DNA of 64,000 bases from [Clostridium] saccharolyticum WM1. GTDB lineage: Bacteria > Bacillota > Clostridia > Lachnospirales > Lachnospiraceae. Positions 25,924 to 35,539 of this stretch are shown here, in pieces; the first letter of the stretch is position 1; each line of letters starts with the position of its first letter. Where the stretch lies: positions 4,178,501 through 4,242,500 of the forward strand of contig NC_014376.1 of the NCBI RefSeq assembly GCF_000144625.1. The letters are read 5' to 3'. Both the position numbers and the translations under genes were made by a program. The notes below the pieces were generated by a model. That model saw only the letters and a list, made by a program, of their open reading frames with translations. It ran no database searches and was not told the origin of the DNA.

Positions 25924-27402
25924 TCACGCCCTGCCGTAAAGTCTGGCAATTTTTCGGCATCTTCCTGCAAGCTCTTCTGTTATTTCCCCGGAAAGCATAC
26001 GCCATCTCCAGTTTTTCCCCAGGGTGGAAGGTTCGTTGATCCTTGCCCTCCCGTCAAGGCCCAGATAATCCTGGACCGGTATCACTGCCAGTCTGGCTAC
26101 ACTGGCCAGGGCCAGACGGATAAAATCCCAGTGGATCTCCTCTCCAGGCGTGTTCCCGTTATTCATATAGTCAATGGAAAGCTGCCGGTCCTGGGCGGTT
26201 AAATCCTGATACCAGCCCCTGATGGTATTGTTGTCATGGGTTCCCGTATATACCACACAATTCCGGGTGTAATTATGGGGCAGATAATCACTTTCTTCTC
26301 TGGAGTCAAAGGCAAATTCCAGCACCTTCATGCCTGGGAAACCCGTTTCCTTTACCAGTTTTAAAACCGAAGGAGTCAAAAAACCAAGGTCTTCTGCTAT
26401 GATATCCAGCTTTCCGAATTTTTCCTCCATCCGGTTGAAAATATCAATTCCAGGCCCTTTTTCCCAGGCACCGTTTACTGCATTCTCACTTCCGGCAGGA
26501 ATGGAATAATACTCATCGAAACCACGGAAGTGATCCACACGCACCACATCATACAGGCGGAAGCTGTATTCCATCCGCTTCATCCACCATTCATACCCTG
26601 TTTCTCCATGGTACTCCCAGCGGTAAAGAGGATTTCCCCATAACTGTCCGGTGGCAGAAAAACCATCGGGAGGACACCCTGCCACAGCAACAGGCTCACG
26701 GCTTTCATCAAACTGGAACAGCTCCGGATGAAACCAGGAGTCCGCGCTGTCAAATGCCACATAAATAGGAATGTCTCCAATGATCCGGATGCCTTGTTCC
26801 CTGGCATAGGATTTTAACCTGCTCCACTGCTCCTCAAACTTGATCTGAAGGAAGCCGTAAAATCCGATTTCGTCTGACAGCTCTTGTTCATACCGTGCAA
26901 CCGCATCCTCCCTTCGAAGGCGAATGTCTTCATCCCAACAGATCCAGCTTTTTCCTTTAAAATGATCCTTAACTGCCATGTAAAAGCAGTACCCGGACGT
27001 TTCCTCTCCAAGGAGCTTTCCCGGTTCTTCCGGTTTATGACCCTGGCCCTTCCACCGTCCGTAAGCCATTCTTAACAGGGGAAAACGGTTATTGTAGATC
27101 TTTCCATAGTCAATGTCCCTGGGATCCTCTCCAAAATCCATTGCCTCACATTCCGCCGAGGTGAGCAGCCCCTCCTTCACCAGCTCATCCAGATCAATGA
27201 AATAAGGATTTCCCGCAAATGCGGAGAATGACTGGTAGGGAGAGTCCCCAAATCCGGTAGGGCCTAAAGGGAGAATCTGCCAGTACTGCTGCCCTGCTTT
27301 TTTTAATATATCAATAAATTCATATGCCTCTTTTGAAAATGCCCCGATCCCGTATTTTGACGGAAGGCTTGCAACCGGGAGCAACATACCACATTCCCGC
27401 AT
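25924..27402 (-). CDS. malQ: 4-alpha-glucanotransferase (amylomaltase, GH77)
   Basis: Cytoplasmic enzyme that shuffles alpha-1,4-glucan segments between maltodextrins, releasing glucose. 492 residues from ATG 27402 (AGGAG upstream; a longer in-frame start lacks a ribosome site). Family motifs: LLPVASLPSKYGIGAF at the N-terminus, LPLGPTGFGDSPYQSFSAFA, the catalytic region VVRVDHFRGFDEYYSIPAG, acid/base Glu in IIAEDLGFLTP, and the transition-state Asp in YTGTHDNNTIRGW. Placed between the permeases and the regulator, so import and processing are one unit. Confidence 0.95.
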   Translation of the reverse strand: MRECGMLLPVASLPSKYGIGAFSKEAYEFIDILKKAGQQYWQILPLGPTGFGDSPYQSFSAFAGNPYFIDLDELVKEGLLTSAECEAMDFGEDPRDIDYGKIYNNRFPLLRMAYGRWKGQGHKPEEPGKLLGEETSGYCFYMAVKDHFKGKSWICWDEDIRLRREDAVARYEQELSDEIGFYGFLQIKFEEQWSRLKSYAREQGIRIIGDIPIYVAFDSADSWFHPELFQFDESREPVAVAGCPPDGFSATGQLWGNPLYRWEYHGETGYEWWMKRMEYSFRLYDVVRVDHFRGFDEYYSIPAGSENAVNGAWEKGPGIDIFNRMEEKFGKLDIIAEDLGFLTPSVLKLVKETGFPGMKVLEFAFDSREESDYLPHNYTRNCVVYTGTHDNNTIRGWYQDLTAQDRQLSIDYMNNGNTPGEEIHWDFIRLALASVARLAVIPVQDYLGLDGRARINEPSTLGKNWRWRMLSGEITEELAGRCRKIARLYGRA

Positions 27403-27528
27403 AATCAGTCTCCTTTTTCTGTATAACTCTGCAAGCAATGTACCAGGCGCAGGAGAACCTGCTTTCTTCATCCGGACAATGCTATAATGGTTAAATCCTC
27501 TGCAGCCTGGTGCAGGTTATATAACTTC

Positions 27529-28398
27529 CTAGCCCTTTACCGCTCCTGCGGCCACGCCCTTTATGATATATTTCTGACAGCTTAAATAAAAAACAATAAT
27601 AGGGAAAATGGCCAAAACCAGCATCGCCATCATGGCTCCCATATCAATGGAGCCGTATCCGCCCTTTAAGTTCTGAATAACCATTGGTATTGTACCTTTT
27701 TCCTGCGGAAGAATCAAGCTTGGAAGTAAATAATCGTTCCAGATCCACATGGCATTTAAGATGGCAACCGTCACTGCCGTTGGCCGTAACATAGGAAACA
27801 CCACATGAAAATAGGTCTGCATGGGAGAGCAGCCGTCAATCATCGCCGCCTCTTCGATCTCAAGGGGAATGGCCTTCACAAAACCGCAGAATAAAAATAC
27901 CGCCTGCCCGGCTCCAAAGCCCAGGTAAAGAAGTACCAGGCCGTACATGGAGTTTAGGTATAAATCATTGGCTGTCTTTGACATGGTGAACATGACCATT
28001 TGAAATGGCACGATCATGGCAAAAACAAAAACATAGTATAATAGTCCGGTAAATGTGGATTTCACTCTGGTCAGATACCAGGCTGTCATGGATGTGAACA
28101 GGATGATCACCGCCACAGAAGCTACCGTAATAAACAGGGATCTGCCAAAGGCCGGAAATAACCCTGTTTTCCGGATGCCTTCCACATAATTGGCTACCCC
28201 CACATAAGTCCCTGCCTTTGGAAGCTGGAAGGGTGCATCGCTGATATACAGCTTGCTTTTAAAGGAATTTATGAATACCAGAACAATGGGGAATAAAAAC
28301 GCAAGAGAGAGGGCGGTAAGCACGGCTGTGAGAATTGCTCCCGTGGTTTTTCCTACCTCCATTTGCTGGATTTCCATGGTTTTTCTCTTTCTGTTCAT
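27529..28398 (-). CDS. sugar ABC transporter permease, MalG type
   Basis: 289 residues, six membrane segments, with the EAA loop EIEEAAMIDGCSPMQTYFHV near residue 180. Starts at ATG 28398, overlapping the last base of the upstream permease gene's stop, so the pair is translationally coupled. C-terminal YIIKGVAAGAVKG is the usual CUT1 MalG ending. No ATPase gene is in the cluster, as in the first sugar locus; both may share a common MsmK-type subunit. Confidence 0.93.
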   Translation of the reverse strand: MNRKRKTMEIQQMEVGKTTGAILTAVLTALSLAFLFPIVLVFINSFKSKLYISDAPFQLPKAGTYVGVANYVEGIRKTGLFPAFGRSLFITVASVAVIILFTSMTAWYLTRVKSTFTGLLYYVFVFAMIVPFQMVMFTMSKTANDLYLNSMYGLVLLYLGFGAGQAVFLFCGFVKAIPLEIEEAAMIDGCSPMQTYFHVVFPMLRPTAVTVAILNAMWIWNDYLLPSLILPQEKGTIPMVIQNLKGGYGSIDMGAMMAMLVLAIFPIIVFYLSCQKYIIKGVAAGAVKG

Positions 28399-29240
28399 CA
28401 GTTTTCCACCTCCTTACGCCGTGTCAGGGAAAGCTGGGTCAGGGAAATGACCGCAACCATGAGAAAGAACACCGTGGCCTTTGCCTGACCAACCCCTTCC
28501 CAGCCCACTCTGCCGTAAAAGGTGCTGTAAATATCAAGGGCGAGCATGCTGGTCTGCCTTCCCGGCCCACCCGCCGTCAATGCCAGGTTCTGGTCAAACA
28601 GCTTAAAGGAATTTGTCAGGGTCAGAAACAGACAGATGGTAAAGGACGGCATCACCATGGGAATCATGATCCTCTTTAAGATTTGGAATCTGGTGGCCCC
28701 GTCGATCCTGGCGGCTTCAACCAGCTCTCCCGGTACATTCTGAAGACCTGCAATGTAAATAATCATCATATATCCGATGAGCTGCCAGTTCATCAGGATT
28801 ACCAGACCCCAGAAGCCGTACTTGGCGCTGAAGGAAAGGGTAACTCCGAATTTTGCTAGGATCCCGTTTAACAGAAGCTGCCAGATATAACCAAGCACAA
28901 TGCCGCCGATTAAGTTTGGCATGAAAAATACGGTCCGGAACAGGTTTGTTCCCTTGATCCCTCTTGTAAGGACATAGGCCAGCAGAAATCCCAGGGTATT
29001 AATGGACACCACGGATACAAGGGTGAACTTTACGGTAAATCCCAGGGCATTGATAAAATTCCGGTCCATAAATATTTTTTTATAATTTGAAATCCCCACC
29101 CAGGATGCATCCTTTACCGTAGTGAATTCTGTAAAGGATAAATAGATGCCTATGACAAACGGGTACAGAAATGCAATGGTAAATGCGGCCAGTGTGGGAA
29201 GTACGAATATTGGAAAGTACCGTTTCATTGACTTTTGCAT
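28398..29240 (-). CDS. sugar ABC transporter permease, MalF type
   Basis: 280 residues with six membrane segments; EAA loop ELVEAARIDGATRFQILKRI near residue 165. GGAGAGC precedes the ATG at 29240. It is separated from the binding-protein gene by about 140 bases that contain a strong hairpin terminator, so expression of the permeases should be lower than that of the binding protein. Together with the MalG-type subunit it forms the channel of the importer. Confidence 0.93.
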   Translation of the reverse strand: MQKSMKRYFPIFVLPTLAAFTIAFLYPFVIGIYLSFTEFTTVKDASWVGISNYKKIFMDRNFINALGFTVKFTLVSVVSINTLGFLLAYVLTRGIKGTNLFRTVFFMPNLIGGIVLGYIWQLLLNGILAKFGVTLSFSAKYGFWGLVILMNWQLIGYMMIIYIAGLQNVPGELVEAARIDGATRFQILKRIMIPMVMPSFTICLFLTLTNSFKLFDQNLALTAGGPGRQTSMLALDIYSTFYGRVGWEGVGQAKATVFFLMVAVISLTQLSLTRRKEVEN

Positions 29241-29320
29241 AGCAGCTCTCCTTCTAAACTCTTTCTCTTTTTGGGCAAAAAATCTTCGATGAGCCTGGGC
29301 TGATCAGATTTTCTAGTATA

Positions 29321-29358
29321 AAAATGGGTGAGGCATCTCCCTCGCGCTCACCCATTTC
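29321..29358 (-). terminator. intra-operon hairpin (attenuator) after the binding-protein gene
   Basis: AAAATGGGTGAG pairs with CTCACCCATTT around a G/C-rich loop, followed on the minus strand by TTTTA. Located between the binding protein and the permeases, it probably sets their unequal expression. Confidence 0.65.
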
Positions 29359-29381
29359 CGTCTGAAACTATTTTAATTCTT

Positions 29382-30779
29382 TTATTTTGTCATGGCTTTC
29401 TCATTTGCCCAGTCGGCCTTCATATCATCTACAACGGCCTGCCAGTCTTTGCCTCCCTGTGCGTATTCAAGCAGGGATGCTCCAAAGTTATCCTTAAAAG
29501 TCTGGCTTGGGAAGGACGTAAAGTTCCAGGATACGGAGTATAAGTCCTTATTATTCATATACCGGTCTATTTCCTTTGCCAGTGGATCGGTTGGCTTTTC
29601 ATCTGCTGTAAAGGTATCAAAGGGAGCGATAAAGCCCAGTTTGTTGGTGACATAATCCTTTCCTGTTTCGGAAGTAAAGAGCCACTCCAGGAAATCCAAT
29701 GATGCCTTCTGGTCCTCTTCCTTTGCCTGGCTGTTGATGGAGAAGAAGTTTTCCGTTCCAATGCAAAGCCCCTGCTTTTCCTCACCGCTTACTCCGGTAT
29801 AGATAGGAAGGAATTTGACATCCTCTTCCTTCACCGTGTTTCCGTCAACGCCGGACACCTGTCCCCAGCCCCAATTTCCGTTCTGTACCATAGCTACCTT
29901 ACCCAGAGCAAATTCAGCCATGGAATCCTCAACGGTTTTAGCACCTACCATCTTGGGATCGGTACAGGAGTTGTTAATATATAAGTCAAAGATGTTCTTG
30001 TAATTGTCCGCATATTTAAAATCAAGGGCATCCTTATCGGATACGTTATCATCCTTATATTCATAGTAAACCGGAAGGTTTGCCAGATGAGTCTGCCATC
30101 TCCAATCCTCGCCTGGAGCAAAGGAAGTGGATGCAAATACGCCCTCAATTCCAAGGTCAGCCTTTCTTGCCTGCATATCCTCTGCAACGGCTTTGAGTAC
30201 AGTAAAATTATTGATCTCATCCATGGATTTTGCCTTTGCGCCGTCAAGAGCAAAATACTTCTTCATGATAGCGTCATTATAAATAATACCATAGCCTTCC
30301 ACTACGTAAGGAATGCCGTAGACTCCGTCCCCATCTTTCACAGCCAGATCTTTATCAACCAGATGTCCATAGATTGCAGTATCCTTTAAATCCTTGCAGT
30401 ATTTTGCCCAGGCCTTATAACCGATGGGTCCGTTGATCTGAAACAGTGTGGGGGGTTCTTTTTTTGCAACTTCCGATTTTAAAGTCTGCTCATAGGTTCC
30501 TGCCGCTGCTGTCTGCACCTTCATCGGCACACCGGTCTCCTCGGTATACTTGCCTGCAAGCTCCACCCATGTGTCCGCCACCTCCGGCTTAAAATTCAGA
30601 TAATAAATCTGCCCCTTGGCTTCTGCCGTATCATCTGCCTTTGCTGCAGTGGTTTCCGCTGCCTGTGTTTTCTCCCCTGCCCCAGTTGTTTCCGGGGCCT
30701 TATTGGAAGAACAGCCCGCAAGTGTCCCGGCTGCCATAGCCGCAGCCAGAGTAAGTACTGCCAGTTTCCTTAGTTTCAT
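29382..30779 (-). CDS. extracellular solute-binding lipoprotein, maltodextrin-type
   Basis: 465 residues from ATG 30779 (AAGGAGGATATT upstream). Lipoprotein signal MKLRKLAVLTLAAAMAAGTL followed by the lipobox AGC, an Ala/Glu/Thr linker (~25-50), then the family-1 sugar-binding fold (LNFKPEVADTWVELAGKYTE; VAMVQNGNWGWGQV in the central ligand region). First gene of the operon, downstream of tandem operator-like 12-mers. The substrate is inferred from malQ and may be maltodextrin; a different alpha-glucoside is possible. Confidence 0.92.
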   Translation of the reverse strand: MKLRKLAVLTLAAAMAAGTLAGCSSNKAPETTGAGEKTQAAETTAAKADDTAEAKGQIYYLNFKPEVADTWVELAGKYTEETGVPMKVQTAAAGTYEQTLKSEVAKKEPPTLFQINGPIGYKAWAKYCKDLKDTAIYGHLVDKDLAVKDGDGVYGIPYVVEGYGIIYNDAIMKKYFALDGAKAKSMDEINNFTVLKAVAEDMQARKADLGIEGVFASTSFAPGEDWRWQTHLANLPVYYEYKDDNVSDKDALDFKYADNYKNIFDLYINNSCTDPKMVGAKTVEDSMAEFALGKVAMVQNGNWGWGQVSGVDGNTVKEEDVKFLPIYTGVSGEEKQGLCIGTENFFSINSQAKEEDQKASLDFLEWLFTSETGKDYVTNKLGFIAPFDTFTADEKPTDPLAKEIDRYMNNKDLYSVSWNFTSFPSQTFKDNFGASLLEYAQGGKDWQAVVDDMKADWANEKAMTK

Positions 30780-30925
30780 AATATCCTCCTTCCGTGCATG
30801 TGCACATTCCGGTTGATGGATGGTCCACTCAACCCCCAATTTTTCCCTGTATGGCTTTCATACAGAAGCTTGCTGCGCCCCTTATTTCCGGGCTTTTTTT
30901 CCTGGTCAATGGATTTCTTTGGTTT

Positions 30926-30949
30926 GGTAACGGTATCGGTAACGTTTCC
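30926..30949. promoter_or_regulatory. tandem LacI-type operator-like 12-mers
   Basis: Two abutting 12-base units, GGTAACGGTATC (30926-30937) and GGTAACGTTTCC (30938-30949). The second is a near-palindrome centred on CG, as in LacI-family operators; the first shares GGTAACG. They fall at about +11 to +34 from the predicted start of the binding-protein transcript. The rest of the 30780-31262 gap, apart from the promoter, shows no further feature I can support. Confidence 0.6.
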
Positions 30950-30966
30950 AATGACCTTATGGCTAT

Positions 30967-30995
30967 AAGATATCACAATGCACAAAAAAATGCAA
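30967..30995 (-). promoter_or_regulatory. sigma-A-like promoter of the maltodextrin operon
   Basis: On the minus strand TTGCAT (30995-30990) and TATCTT (30972-30967) with a 17-base spacer; predicted start near 30960, just before the operator-like pair. Confidence 0.45.
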
Positions 30996-31262
30996 TAGAT
31001 TTTACCAATCTTTCTTTTTTCGTTAATACAGTGTATTTTTATTGTTCTTTTTGTGCACTTTTCACAATTTTACCTCTCATATCGGTAGTCCCCATCAAAT
31101 CCAGGCCTAACGTCCGATTTTTTCCATAGTCAGATTTTTGTAAACAAAACCTAGGAAATTTGACCCGGAAAGTTAAGAGAAAAGAAATACAAAATCTTCC
31201 ATTTTCCTGTAGAATGAAAGGGAAAGAAAAACATCTTTCCACTTTGAAAAGGAGGATTTATT

Positions 31263-32015
31263 ATGAGAAAAATGAATAAGCCACTGGCAGCCATTCTAGC
31301 AGCCGCAGCAGTACTTTCCATGACCGCTTGTGCCCAGACAGGGACCGCTTCTGTTCCCGGGACCAATGTGACTACAGTCAGCACAAAGGACACCAATACC
31401 ATACAGGTAAGCAGCACAGAAGGAATTAAAGTTGTTCCTGATATGGCTCAGATCAATTATGCAGTGCTCACCCAGTCCGGTGACCCCAAATCCTGCCAGG
31501 AGAAAAACAGCGCAGATACCAACAATGTCATTTCCTTTTTAAAGAATTCCGGCATTGATGAAAAATCCATTCAGACCTCCAGCTATGGCCTTGAGCCGAT
31601 GTATGACTGGAACAATACGGGCCAGCAGATCACCGGATATCAGATGCGCACAAGCATCACCTTATCTGACCTTCCCTTAGATCAGGTAAGCTCCCTGCTT
31701 TCTTCCAGCATAGATGCAGGCATCAACTCCATTGACAGCGTAAACTACCTTTCCAGCAAATACGATGAAACCTACAGGGAAGCTCTGAAAAAGGCAGTGG
31801 ATGCGGCCAAAGTCAAAGCAGAGGCGATTGCCTCCGCCAGCGGTGTCACTCTGGATGGGATCGCTCATATTGAAGAGATGAACACCTATCCCAATATCAG
31901 GTACTCCTCCTCTGTGGCAAAGGAAGATGCTGCTGCAGGTGCCAAATCCGTAGTTGTGGAGCCAGGCCAGATCGGCGTGGAAGCACAGGTGACCGTTACC
32001 TACCGGGTAAAGTAA
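31263..32015 (+). CDS. SIMPL-domain (DUF541) lipoprotein
   Basis: 250 residues. Signal peptide with lipobox (AVLSMTACAQTG, Cys near residue 22), then the SIMPL fold: TIQVSSTEGIKVVPDMAQIN, the middle YGLEPMYDWNNTGQQITGYQ and the C-terminal QIGVEAQVTVTYRVK. The family is periplasmic/cell-surface and linked to oxidative stress in other bacteria, but its biochemical role is unclear. AAAAGGAGG precedes the ATG. It is a single-gene unit with its own strong terminator. Confidence 0.88.
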   Translation: MRKMNKPLAAILAAAAVLSMTACAQTGTASVPGTNVTTVSTKDTNTIQVSSTEGIKVVPDMAQINYAVLTQSGDPKSCQEKNSADTNNVISFLKNSGIDEKSIQTSSYGLEPMYDWNNTGQQITGYQMRTSITLSDLPLDQVSSLLSSSIDAGINSIDSVNYLSSKYDETYREALKKAVDAAKVKAEAIASASGVTLDGIAHIEEMNTYPNIRYSSSVAKEDAAAGAKSVVVEPGQIGVEAQVTVTYRVK

Positions 32016-32067
32016 AATTTAATCCCGGTCTGTGGGGGCTGCCCCAGAATTCGTACCAGAGTAATTT

Positions 32068-32116
32068 AAAAAATGAGCCTTGAATTGGCACCAGGACCAA
32101 TTCAAGGCTCATTTTT
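32068..32116 (+). terminator. strong Rho-independent terminator after the SIMPL gene
   Basis: AAATGAGCCTTGAATTGG pairs with CCAATTCAAGGCTCATTT around a short loop, followed by a T run. The A-rich left arm makes it potentially active on both strands. Confidence 0.85.
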
Positions 32117-32195
32117 ATCTGGGATTGCTGTATTCTTCTATCGTTTCCTAAGAATTTTCTTAAAAATCTGATCATCTTAGGACGTGATTTCTGTA

Positions 32196-33107
32196 TTAAG
32201 AACGTCGGTCCTCCACCTGAACCTCCATCCGGCTGATGGGAATCTCAATTCCTGCCGCTTCAAACTCCAGCTTAACCCTTTCTAAGATTTCCCACCTCAC
32301 CGGCCAGTAATCATCTATGGAGGTCCAGCCACGGCCGCCGATGGTAACGGAATTTTCCGTTAAGTCACTGACGAAAACATCTATGGGTTCTTCTTTAAGG
32401 ACCTTCTCCTGACTGTGGAAAATTCGTCCCATGATTTCCTTTGCTTTTTTCAGATCCGAATGGTACCCGATCCCCACCAGAACATCCAGCCGTCTCTTAT
32501 CCATTGCGGTCACGTTGGTGAGAGGGGAATTAGAAAGGGTTCCGTTGGGAATGACCACCTGCTTATTGTCGCCTGTGTTCAAAACCGTGTACACAAGTCC
32601 GATGGAGCGGACCGTACCTTCCCCATCCTTTGATACAATATAATCTCCCACCCGGAAAGGCTTCATAAGAAGGATCAGCACCCCGCCGGCAAAATTAGCA
32701 AGGCTTCCCTGAACTGCCAGACCCACGGCAATACTGGCAGATCCCAGAAGGGCTACAATGGAAGCCGAATTCACGCCGATTTGCCCGGCTATCATGAAAG
32801 CCAGCAGACAGTACATGGCGGCATTTAACACAGACAGAAGGAACTTTCTTAAGCTGACCTCCATATCTACCCTCTTAAAGGAGCGGTTCAGCATATGATA
32901 GATGAGCTTAATGATCCTGGAACCTATGAAAAAAATCACCAGTGCGATCAAAAGCTTTATTCCGAATGCAATCACTTCGGGAGCCCAGCTCCTTAAGGTT
33001 TCCATCACTGCATTGTTTCTAAGCTGGTCTAAGTTTTCCTGTACCTCCTGCTGAAGCTCCCCCAAAGTCTCCTCCGGCAGTACATTGGAACCTATATGAA
33101 ATATCAT
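32196..33107 (-). CDS. small-conductance mechanosensitive channel (MscS family)
   Basis: Opens under membrane tension to release solutes on osmotic downshift. 303 residues: three membrane helices (~45-70, 85-110, 115-140), the pore-lining Gly/Ala helix ALLGSASIAVGLAVQGSLAN near residue 120, the MscS beta domain (FRVGDYIVSKDGEGTVRSIG; VVIPNGTLSNSPLTN) and a C-terminal alpha/beta domain. AGGAGG precedes the ATG. A single gene, with the branching-enzyme gene 28 bases upstream on the same strand, so they may be co-transcribed. Confidence 0.93.
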   Translation of the reverse strand: MIFHIGSNVLPEETLGELQQEVQENLDQLRNNAVMETLRSWAPEVIAFGIKLLIALVIFFIGSRIIKLIYHMLNRSFKRVDMEVSLRKFLLSVLNAAMYCLLAFMIAGQIGVNSASIVALLGSASIAVGLAVQGSLANFAGGVLILLMKPFRVGDYIVSKDGEGTVRSIGLVYTVLNTGDNKQVVIPNGTLSNSPLTNVTAMDKRRLDVLVGIGYHSDLKKAKEIMGRIFHSQEKVLKEEPIDVFVSDLTENSVTIGGRGWTSIDDYWPVRWEILERVKLEFEAAGIEIPISRMEVQVEDRRS

Positions 33108-33135
33108 TTAAAAACCTCCTGATCCATTATCATTT

Positions 33136-35457
33136 TTACGCCTGATCTTTACTTTCGCCTTTCGCTTTTTTCTTATATGCAGACTTTCCGGCCTTTTTCC
33201 CTGCGATTAAGGCGCTCTTTTTCTCAGGGGTACAGGCAAAGACTAAAACGCTTAAGGGGGCAAGGGTGATTTCTATGGAATCAGGCCTTTCGTCCGCCTC
33301 TTTTTTCTTAGAAGTCTTTACCCGGGGATTCACGCGGCCCTCCCCGCCGAAGGCCTGATGGTCGCTGTTTAAGATTTCCTTATACTTTCCTTCAAAGGGA
33401 ACTCCTACCGGGTATTTCTCATGGAGCACAGTATCGAAGTTACAGAGGATGAGAAGGGTTTCTTCCTTTTTCTTTGTTTTTCTTAAAAAGCCTGTGATAC
33501 TGTCCTTGGAATCCGTACACTCCACCCATTCAAATCCCTCCGGATCATAATCCATCTGATACAGGGCCGGCTGGCTCATATACAGATGGTTTAAGGCCTT
33601 TACGAATTCCTTTGTCCGTTTATGAACCGGTTCGGCAAGGATCTCCCAGTCAAGGCTTTTGTTTTCATCCCATTCGCTGACCTGAGCAAAATCCTGTCCC
33701 ATGAACAGAAGCTTTTTACCGGGATGCCCCATCATGAAGCCATAGGCCGCCCGTAAATTGGACGCCTTTGCTTCCAGGGTATCCCCCGGCATTTTGCCGA
33801 TCATGGAGCCTTTCCCATGAACCACCTCGTCATGGGAGAATACAAGAATGAAATCTTCACTGTAAGCGTAAAGCATGCTGAAGGTCATCTCTCCATAGTG
33901 ATGCTTGCGAAAATAAGGGTCGCACTGCATGTAGCCGGTAAAGTCATTCATCCAGCCCATGTTCCATTTATAATCAAAACCAAGGCCATCGTCCTTAACA
34001 CCAGCCGTGATCCTGGGCCATGCCGTAGATTCCTCCGCAATGAGAACCGCCCCGTCCTTTCTGCTCTTAAATATGGAGTTTAAGTGCTTTAAGAACTCCA
34101 CGGCTTCCAGGTTCTCATGACCGCCGTAAATATTGGGAATCCATTCTCCAGGTTCTTTTCCGTAATCCAAATACAGCATGGAAGCCACCGCATCCATGCG
34201 GATTCCGTCGGCATGATACTTTTCCACCCAAAACAGGGCATTGGCAATGAGAAAATTGCTGACTCCCGGTCTGCCGTAATTATAAATCAAAGTGCCCCAA
34301 TGAGGATGGGCTCCCTGTCTTGGGTCTTTATGCTCATAAACGCAGGTCCCGTCAAAGCCCGCCAGTCCAAAGCTGTCTCTGGGGAAATGAGCCGGAACCC
34401 AGTCTAAGATTACGCCGATTTCCTGCTTATGCATGTAATCCATAAAATACATAAAATCATCAGGCGTTCCATAGCGGCTGGTAGGTGCATAATAACCGGT
34501 CACCTGATATCCCCAGGAAGCATCCAGGGGATGCTCCATAATGGGAAGGAGCTCCACATGGGTGTAGCCCATATCCTTCACGTATTCCGCCAGCTTTCCT
34601 GCCAACTCACGGTAATTATAGAATTCAGAGCCAACGACCTGGCTACCGTCATCATCAAGCGTTGCTTCCTTCCGAAGCCAGGAGCCTAAGTGAACCTCAT
34701 AAATGGACATAGGCCTTTGCTTGGTATCAATTCCTGCCCGTTTTTTCATCCATTCCTGGTCACTCCATGAATACCGGTTAATGTCCCAGATCACGGAAGC
34801 AGTATCAGGTCGCAGCTCGCTGTAATTGCCATAAGGATCACTTTTTAGCTGAGGCTTCCCGTTTTTATGCTTCAGCTCATACTTATAAATCATCCCTGCC
34901 CTTAAGCCGGGAATAAACAATTCAAAAATACCGGAATCCCCCAGCCTCCTCATCTGGTGACGCCTGCCATCCCACAGGTTAAAATCCCCTACCACGCTGA
35001 CACGCATGGCACATGGTGCCCACACGGAAAAATATACCCCTTCCGCATCGCCGGCAGTCATAGGGTGCGCCCCCATTTTTTCGTAGATACTGTAGTGAAT
35101 TCCGGATTCAAACTTTTTAAGATCTCCTTCTGTGTAGAAGGGTGGATAGGAATAGGGATCCAGACATTCCTCTGACGTCCCATTGTCATAAGTGATCAGC
35201 AGAATATAGGCTGCTGCTGTTTTCCTCGGTATGAGAGCCGCAAAAAATCCAGCTTCATCCGCAAGCTCCATAGGGTATTCCTTACCGCTTTCCTTAAACC
35301 GGACAATCACCGATTCTGCCGTAGGAATAAATGCCTGGATAAGCAGTCCCTGCTCTGTGATATGGGGTCCCAGAATGTTGTGGGGATTCGCTGCTTCTGA
35401 ATATACAATTTCCTCAATGCCGGCCCAATCCATTAAATCATACAATTTTCCATCCAT
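33136..35457 (-). CDS. glgB: 1,4-alpha-glucan branching enzyme (GH13)
   Basis: Introduces alpha-1,6 branches into glycogen. 773 residues from ATG 35457 (GGAGGG upstream; the longer ATG at 35499 lacks a site). N-terminal CBM48-like modules (YFSVWAPCAMRVSVVGDFN near residue 140), then the barrel with VHLGSWLRKE, GYTHVELLPIMEHPLDASWG, nucleophile Asp in GIRMDAVASMLYLDY, acid/base Glu in LIAEESTAW, and SHDEVVHGKGSM. An extra N-terminal module and a Lys-rich tail (KKAKGESKDQA) make it longer than E. coli GlgB (728). No other glycogen genes are adjacent. Confidence 0.95.
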   Translation of the reverse strand: MDGKLYDLMDWAGIEEIVYSEAANPHNILGPHITEQGLLIQAFIPTAESVIVRFKESGKEYPMELADEAGFFAALIPRKTAAAYILLITYDNGTSEECLDPYSYPPFYTEGDLKKFESGIHYSIYEKMGAHPMTAGDAEGVYFSVWAPCAMRVSVVGDFNLWDGRRHQMRRLGDSGIFELFIPGLRAGMIYKYELKHKNGKPQLKSDPYGNYSELRPDTASVIWDINRYSWSDQEWMKKRAGIDTKQRPMSIYEVHLGSWLRKEATLDDDGSQVVGSEFYNYRELAGKLAEYVKDMGYTHVELLPIMEHPLDASWGYQVTGYYAPTSRYGTPDDFMYFMDYMHKQEIGVILDWVPAHFPRDSFGLAGFDGTCVYEHKDPRQGAHPHWGTLIYNYGRPGVSNFLIANALFWVEKYHADGIRMDAVASMLYLDYGKEPGEWIPNIYGGHENLEAVEFLKHLNSIFKSRKDGAVLIAEESTAWPRITAGVKDDGLGFDYKWNMGWMNDFTGYMQCDPYFRKHHYGEMTFSMLYAYSEDFILVFSHDEVVHGKGSMIGKMPGDTLEAKASNLRAAYGFMMGHPGKKLLFMGQDFAQVSEWDENKSLDWEILAEPVHKRTKEFVKALNHLYMSQPALYQMDYDPEGFEWVECTDSKDSITGFLRKTKKKEETLLILCNFDTVLHEKYPVGVPFEGKYKEILNSDHQAFGGEGRVNPRVKTSKKKEADERPDSIEITLAPLSVLVFACTPEKKSALIAGKKAGKSAYKKKAKGESKDQA

Positions 35458-35539
35458 ACATAACCCTCCTGCTCCCTCTTTATGAAAATATTTTATCACT
35501 CAGGCATGTAATTTTCAAGAGTTTGCCGGGAATTGAAGG

